DNA from: Halorussus rarus
Lineage (GTDB): Archaea; Halobacteriota; Halobacteria; Halobacteriales; Haladaptataceae
Reading direction: 5' to 3'
Length of the DNA stretch: 64,000 nucleotides
NCBI RefSeq assembly: GCF_003369835.1
Contig: NZ_QPMJ01000002.1
Span: 930,001 to 994,000 of the forward strand
Shown here piece after piece: positions 59,922-64,000 of the stretch. Positions within the stretch are counted from its first letter, which is position 1, and every line of letters starts with the position of its first letter. The translations under genes and the position numbers were made by a program. The notes beneath the pieces were generated by a model, which saw only the letters and a program-made list of their open reading frames with translations, ran no database searches and was not told the origin of the DNA.

Positions 59922-60908
59922 ATGCAAATCCTCGTAACTGGCGGCGCGGGTTTCATTGGAGGTCATCTTGCCGAGCAGTTTACCCGCCTGGGCCATCATG
60001 TGGTCGCACTCGATAACTTCGAACCGTACTACGATATCGGCATCAAGGAACACAACGTCGAATGCAGTCGAACCGTCGCCAGCGAGGGCAGCGGGAGTTA
60101 CGAACTTGTTCAAGGTGATATTTGCGATGCAGACTTTGTCAGTAAATACGTCAATAATGCCGACATCATCTTCCACCAAGCGGCACAGGCTGGCGTCCGG
60201 ACAAGCGTTGAACAGCCCCAGAAGGTCAATGACATCAACGTCGGTGGCACGTTAAACATCCTGGAGGCGGCCCGCGATTCGGAGACTAAGCGTGTGGTTG
60301 TCGCGAGCTCATCGTCGGTGTACGGCAAGCCCGAGTACCTCCCCTACGACGAGGAGCACCCGACCACGCCCGTGAGTCCCTACGGTGCGTCGAAGCTAGC
60401 CGAGGAGCAGTACACGCGGGTGTACCACGAGGTGTACGGCTTGCCGACAGTGTCCTTGCGTTACTTCACGGTGTACGGGCCACGGATGCGCCCGAACATG
60501 GCAATATCGAACTTCGTCTCACGGTGCATAAACGGAAAGTCGCCAGTCATCTATGGCGACGGTATGCAAACGCGGGATTTTACTTACATCGATGACGTGG
60601 TACGCGCGAACGAGACGTTGCTGGAGACTGACACCGCCGACGGCGAGATACTGAACATCGGAAGTACGGACAATATCGAAATTCGGACCTTGGCCGAGGA
60701 AATCCGCGACCAGCTCGCGCCCGAAATCGACTTGGAATACGACGAGCGCCACGACGCCGACGCTGAACACACTCACGCGGACATCTCTAAGGCGAGGGAG
60801 CTGATTGGGTACAAGCCAACAACGACAATCCGAGAGGGCGTCAAGCGGTTCACCGAGTGGTATCGAGAGAACCGCGGATGGTACGAGCCGCTGGTACAGA
60901 GTTCTTGA
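59922..60908 (+). CDS. NAD-dependent nucleotide-sugar epimerase
   Basis: A 328-residue short-chain dehydrogenase/reductase of the extended type: MQILVTGGAGFIGGHLAEQF (G-x-x-G-x-x-G), FHQAAQAGVRTSVEQPQKVN, catalytic SSSSVYGKPEYLPYDEE with the YxxxK pair in SPYGASKLAEEQY, and RYFTVYGPRMRPNMAISNF. It most resembles UDP-glucuronate or UDP-glucose 4-epimerases. The start is the ATG that opens the first strand. It lies between the aglB-like and GT4 genes on the same strand and probably supplies a sugar nucleotide to the glycan. Confidence 0.9.
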   Translation: MQILVTGGAGFIGGHLAEQFTRLGHHVVALDNFEPYYDIGIKEHNVECSRTVASEGSGSYELVQGDICDADFVSKYVNNADIIFHQAAQAGVRTSVEQPQKVNDINVGGTLNILEAARDSETKRVVVASSSSVYGKPEYLPYDEEHPTTPVSPYGASKLAEEQYTRVYHEVYGLPTVSLRYFTVYGPRMRPNMAISNFVSRCINGKSPVIYGDGMQTRDFTYIDDVVRANETLLETDTADGEILNIGSTDNIEIRTLAEEIRDQLAPEIDLEYDERHDADAEHTHADISKARELIGYKPTTTIREGVKRFTEWYRENRGWYEPLVQSS

Positions 60909-60996
60909 TTCACGTATTCGCTCGGCAACCGTCTATAAGGCTTAGAGACAAAGAAGTCGACAGGATATTAATGGAGAGTCAAAAACCCAGGTCTAC

Positions 60997-62109
60997 ATGC
61001 GGATACTCCGTGTCGCACAGAAAGTGTACCCCGACGTGGTAGGCGGCGGTCCCTACCATGTTCACGCGCTCAGTCGTGACCAAGCTGCCGCGGGCCACGA
61101 CGTAACAGTGTTAACGGTCGGGGACGGCCCACGTCAGGAGGAACACGAGGGTTACACGATTGTGCGCAGGAAGCCTACTGCGACAGTCCTTGGGAACGAT
61201 ATCTCAGTCGGGATTGGACGCTTCCTTCGAATGGCGAACGAATACGATGTCGTCCACGCTCATTCGCATCTCTACTTCTCGACCAACCTCACAGCACTAA
61301 ATCGACAGCTCGGCGATACACCACTGGCAATTACGAACCACGGACTGTATTCTCAAAACGCTCCCGAATGGCTTTTTGACATGTATTTACGGACTCTCGG
61401 CCGATGGACGTTCAACAGCGCCGACGTAGTATTCTGTTATACTGCAGAAGATAAACACCGAGTCCGCAACTTCGGCGTTAGAACAGATATCGAAGTCATT
61501 GCGAACGGCATCGACCAGACAAGATTCACACCGGACGGGCCAGAGAGCGACCTTGTGGACGCCGATGGTCCGATTGTGTTGTTCGTCGGCCGCTTGGTCG
61601 AGGGGAAGCGACCGGTAGATCTCCTCGAAGCGGTTGCTCAACTACGGAGTGCTCACCCGGACGTCGAGCTCTACATATGTGGCGACGGACCATTACATAC
61701 GGAACTGGCTCAGCGAGCGGGAAAGCTCGATATCCGTGACGCGGTGACATTTCTCGGCCACGTTTCGTACGACGAGATGCCGAAAGTATACCGTGCAAGC
61801 GACGTACTCGCATTACCGAGTCGGGCGGAGGGGCTTCCACGGACCGTCCTAGAGTCGTTGGCGTCAGGGACGCCAGCGGTGACAAGCGACCTTGAACAGG
61901 TTGCACCAATCGTCGATGGGGTGGGCCTCACCGTGCCTGTCGGCGACTGTGAAGCGCTCGCGAACGCGTTGGGGCGACTACTCGCTGACGACCAACTCCG
62001 GGCCCAGTACAGTCAGGAGGGCCGTCAGCGCGTACAGACGGGATTTACTTGGAGCGAGACGGTCGACCGAACGACGGAGACGTTACGAAACCTCATTAGA
62101 CAACAATGA
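60997..62109 (+). CDS. GT4-family glycosyltransferase
   Basis: A 370-residue GT-B fold enzyme: MRILRVAQKVYPDVVGGGPY, HVHALSRDQAAAGHDVTVLT, ADVVFCYTAEDKHRVRNFGV, IVLFVGRLVEGKRPVDLLEA and the E-x7-E donor motif as LALPSRAEGLPRTVLESLAS. It should transfer a sugar from a nucleotide donor onto a lipid-linked acceptor in the cytoplasm. An AT-rich GATATTA near 60964-60970 is 30 nt before the ATG. The stop overlaps the next small gene. Confidence 0.92.
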   Translation: MRILRVAQKVYPDVVGGGPYHVHALSRDQAAAGHDVTVLTVGDGPRQEEHEGYTIVRRKPTATVLGNDISVGIGRFLRMANEYDVVHAHSHLYFSTNLTALNRQLGDTPLAITNHGLYSQNAPEWLFDMYLRTLGRWTFNSADVVFCYTAEDKHRVRNFGVRTDIEVIANGIDQTRFTPDGPESDLVDADGPIVLFVGRLVEGKRPVDLLEAVAQLRSAHPDVELYICGDGPLHTELAQRAGKLDIRDAVTFLGHVSYDEMPKVYRASDVLALPSRAEGLPRTVLESLASGTPAVTSDLEQVAPIVDGVGLTVPVGDCEALANALGRLLADDQLRAQYSQEGRQRVQTGFTWSETVDRTTETLRNLIRQQ

Positions 62110-62390
62110 CTGGAGATTCGACCATTTACTCGACGTTCACAACTGCTGTCTACAACTCACGAATCTACTCCACCATCGGGGCTGTAAGGCAGTGGAGTAG
62201 CCATAGCACCGTCGTCCGCATCCTTGACACTCCAAGGATACTCGTCGGACTGCTGCTAATCGTCGTTCTTGCAAGCTTCTTGCGGGTATTGTCTTCGGAT
62301 CTTCACGCGGCGTTAAAGTTCATGAGTTTCGTTGTCCTGTTTGTCGTACTCGCCACGTTGCTGTGGCCATTGTTGGAGCTCGTCGAGTAG
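62106..62390 (+). CDS. Small two-TM protein, overlapping convergent gene
   Basis: A 94-residue protein whose ATG overlaps the glycosyltransferase stop (ATGA). The N-terminal half is polar and Ser/Thr-rich (STIYSTFTTAVYNSRIYSTI), and the C-terminal half has two hydrophobic segments (ILVGLLLIVVLASFLRVL, KFMSFVVLFVVLATLLWPLL). It overlaps the convergent membrane protein gene by 78 bp. The coupling to the glycosyltransferase favours a real gene, but the function is unknown and codon evidence is limited. Confidence 0.5.
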   Translation: MTGDSTIYSTFTTAVYNSRIYSTIGAVRQWSSHSTVVRILDTPRILVGLLLIVVLASFLRVLSSDLHAALKFMSFVVLFVVLATLLWPLLELVE

Positions 62391-63545
62391 TAAACGCTCC
62401 CATCGCTCGACGACCGGGGCGGCGAAGACGACCATCAGTAGGACGAACGGGATGCGGTGGCGGATGGTCGTCCCGAAATTCGAGTCGATGAGACCGTATC
62501 CTACTACGCCACCGCCGTACACGATTACTAACGTGATTAAGATAGCGTCGTCGAATCGGCACTGAGAGAACGACCGAAACGCGACCACCGTGAGTGCGAT
62601 AAGGAGCGGGAGCGAGAGCATTCCCACGAAATCGAATACAGAAGTGACGTGAAGAGGAAACGGTGCATACTGGAAGTAGATTGCCCGGATCGGTGCAACA
62701 AGTAACACGTCGAGCCATGACTGATACTGCAGTTCCGTGAGGTAGGCAGCTCCGCCCGTACGGCGGAAAGCGACCCGTGACGTCAGCGTCGCAAGCGGAT
62801 ACTGATAGGTGAACAGAGAGAAACCTATCGCCCCACTGAAGACAGCGATCCCAGAGAGCATCGTGAGCGAAATCGGGCGTCGAGCGACGCAGTTTATTGC
62901 ATTGAGAGTCGTGCCTGCGGCGCAGCCCAAAACGACCAGAATTGCTAACTCCGGGCGAAGGAGGTAGAGCATGCCGAGACAGGGGATGCCCAACGCTGCG
63001 GCGATACCGTCCCAGCGTCGAAAGGCCCGCACGCCACACGCAAGCGTCGCAAATGTGAGCGCGACCGTCATCGAATCCCGCATCGGGAGTGATAGGAAGA
63101 CGAACGAAACTGGGAGGTACAGCACTACGACGGTGAGGCCCTGCGTCGATTCGACATCGGGATAGAGCCTCGTCGCGAGATATGCGACGGGAAGCGGGAG
63201 GAGAACCGCGAAGAGCGCGTTGAGAACGGAGACGATGGTCGGATCGGGTGTAAATATCGCGTACGCCGTTGCTTGGAATCCGCTGAACGCGCCGACCGTA
63301 CTGGAGGCCTCCGGCAGCCGTCCCCCCGCGAGCACGGTCGCGACCTCGTGAAACTGGTGGATGTCCCACCCGTACGGAAGTTTGGGCAAGATAAATAGCG
63401 AGAAGAGGACGTGAAGCGCCAATGCGATAATACCGGATACCCAGTAGACGCCGCTGCCGTACCGTCGTGCGATGAGTCGAAATACGAGCGTGACCGTCGC
63501 GATCGCGAACAGCAGCGAACTCGCCTGAACGAGGAGGTCGTACAT
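62313..63545 (-). CDS. Polytopic membrane protein, likely glycan-related
   Basis: A 410-residue protein with about 11 membrane helices. It opens MYDLLVQASSLLFAIATVTL and has a large extracellular loop KLPYGWDIHQFHEVATVLAG, then GFQATAYAIFTPDPTIVSVL and SLPMRDSMTVALTFATLACG. This topology fits PMT-like or O-antigen polymerase-like proteins that use lipid-linked sugars, but no catalytic motif can be pinned down. ATG 63545 gives a sensible first helix; the longer frame from 63638 overlaps the asparagine synthase gene. It lies between genes of the glycan cluster. Confidence 0.7.
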   Translation of the reverse strand: MYDLLVQASSLLFAIATVTLVFRLIARRYGSGVYWVSGIIALALHVLFSLFILPKLPYGWDIHQFHEVATVLAGGRLPEASSTVGAFSGFQATAYAIFTPDPTIVSVLNALFAVLLPLPVAYLATRLYPDVESTQGLTVVVLYLPVSFVFLSLPMRDSMTVALTFATLACGVRAFRRWDGIAAALGIPCLGMLYLLRPELAILVVLGCAAGTTLNAINCVARRPISLTMLSGIAVFSGAIGFSLFTYQYPLATLTSRVAFRRTGGAAYLTELQYQSWLDVLLVAPIRAIYFQYAPFPLHVTSVFDFVGMLSLPLLIALTVVAFRSFSQCRFDDAILITLVIVYGGGVVGYGLIDSNFGTTIRHRIPFVLLMVVFAAPVVERWERLLLDELQQWPQQRGEYDKQDNETHEL

Positions 63546-63558
63546 GAACACGAATTCG

Positions 63559-64000
63559 TTATGGGTTGAGTACGCCCTGCCGTCGCATTTGCTCGTGCCA
63601 CTGCGCGAAGACGTAGACGCTCCAGAGGAACTTCCCATGTTCGCCGCGACCGGTACAGTGCTGTTTGAAGATATTAAGGACCGCCGCGGTATCCAAGAGA
63701 TCTGTCTCCAGCGACCGAACCGCCCCCTCGAATTCGCCCGCTAGTTCGGTCTTGAACCACTCGCCGACGGGCATGTCGAATCCCTGTTTTCCTCGATCGA
63801 GAATCGGCTGTGGAAGGAGGTCGGCGAATGCTTTTCGGAGGACGCGCTTCCGTGAACGACGGGTGTGTTTGTACGACGTCGGGAGGGAGAACGCGTACTC
63901 AGCGACGTCGACGTCCAGCATCGGAACGCGGACTTCGAGGGAGCTGTACATACTCGCGAGGTCTACCTTCTGTAGCATCTGGTTCGGTAGGGTATATCGG
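63559..64000 (-). CDS. Asparagine synthase-like protein, C-terminal part
   Basis: The gene enters from beyond the right edge; only about 147 C-terminal codons are here, ending at TAA 63559-63561. The stretch YTLPNQMLQKVDLASM, then SSLEVRVPMLDVDVAEYAFS and LPTSYKHT plus GKQGFDMPVGEWFKTEL, is the end of the ATP-pyrophosphatase domain of glutamine-hydrolysing asparagine synthase (AsnB type). Paralogs like this are frequent in haloarchaeal glycan clusters, where they are thought to amidate uronic acids. The glutaminase domain, if any, lies outside the window. Confidence 0.85.
   Translation of the reverse strand, partial: RYTLPNQMLQKVDLASMYSSLEVRVPMLDVDVAEYAFSLPTSYKHTRRSRKRVLRKAFADLLPQPILDRGKQGFDMPVGEWFKTELAGEFEGAVRSLETDLLDTAAVLNIFKQHCTGRGEHGKFLWSVYVFAQWHEQMRRQGVLNP

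Noticed and set aside
1-64000. CRISPR array
   Set aside because: No regularly spaced direct repeats were noticed, and the Cas4-like gene has no cas neighbours.

Overview
The window reads as a haloarchaeal chromosome (class Halobacteria). The proteins are very acidic, the core part is GC-rich, and it carries CetZ, TrmY, a Tat-type solute-binding protein, AglB/AglF/AglM N-glycosylation genes and TATA-like boxes about 28 nt before many starts (leaderless promoters).

Region 1 (1 to about 22.3 kb) is an accessory, defence-type island, visibly AT-richer and more patchy than what follows. It ends at the 3' end of a minus-strand tRNA-Pro(CGG) gene (22292-22364), a classic integration site; the other end lies left of the window. 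In order it holds: an unknown gene; a Cdc48-type AAA ATPase coupled to a DUF6414-like protein; a large DUF499/BrxC-like P-loop ATPase divergent from an SNF2 helicase that is coupled to a coiled-coil zinc-ribbon protein; a trypsin-like protease; a ribbon-helix-helix-like protein; a four-gene minus-strand unit (zinc protein, MazG-like protein, SLATT two-TM protein, ThsB-like TIR protein); a divergent HMUDK_hel/aGPT-type base-hypermodification helical protein; a second TIR gene cut in two by an ISH1-type IS5 element with perfect 17-bp ends, an 8-bp target duplication and a two-TM passenger gene; an Nmad3-like and a possible Nmad2-like protein; and a Cas4/RecB-like nuclease.

Region 2 (about 22.4 to 34.5 kb) is GC-rich core: a LOG-like protein, DoxX, TrmY, CetZ, an acidic HTH protein, small zinc proteins, an MFS transporter, a 3-hydroxyacyl-CoA dehydrogenase, RNase HI, three VOC proteins, a monothiol glutaredoxin and a MoaD-like sulfur carrier.

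Region 3 (34.5 to 45.4 kb) is a metabolic block on the minus strand: acetamidase/formamidase, a 2-oxoacid dehydrogenase with E1 alpha, E1 beta and a lipoyl domain separate from the E2 catalytic domain, a complete Liv-type ABC importer (K-H-M-G-F order) and a class III aminotransferase behind an operator-like inverted repeat. The genes could together import and break down amides or amino-acid derived acids, but the substrate is not shown by the sequence.

Region 4 (45.7 to 64 kb) combines threonine synthase, a HicBA pair, a methyltransferase, a possible HTH/TumE-like pair, PruA and VanZ with a surface-glycan cluster: UDP-glucose dehydrogenase, sugar nucleotidyltransferase, polyprenyl sugar-phosphate transferase, AglB-like oligosaccharyltransferase, NAD epimerase, GT4 glycosyltransferase, a polytopic membrane protein and a partial asparagine synthase running off the right edge. 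A frameshifted nucleotidyltransferase-like relic sits inside it.

The best candidates for something undescribed are the zinc/MazG-like/SLATT/TIR unit beside a base-hypermodification protein, the TIR gene rebuilt across the IS, and the DUF499-like/SNF2/coiled-coil trio. All family names were assigned by reading motifs; no database search was run.
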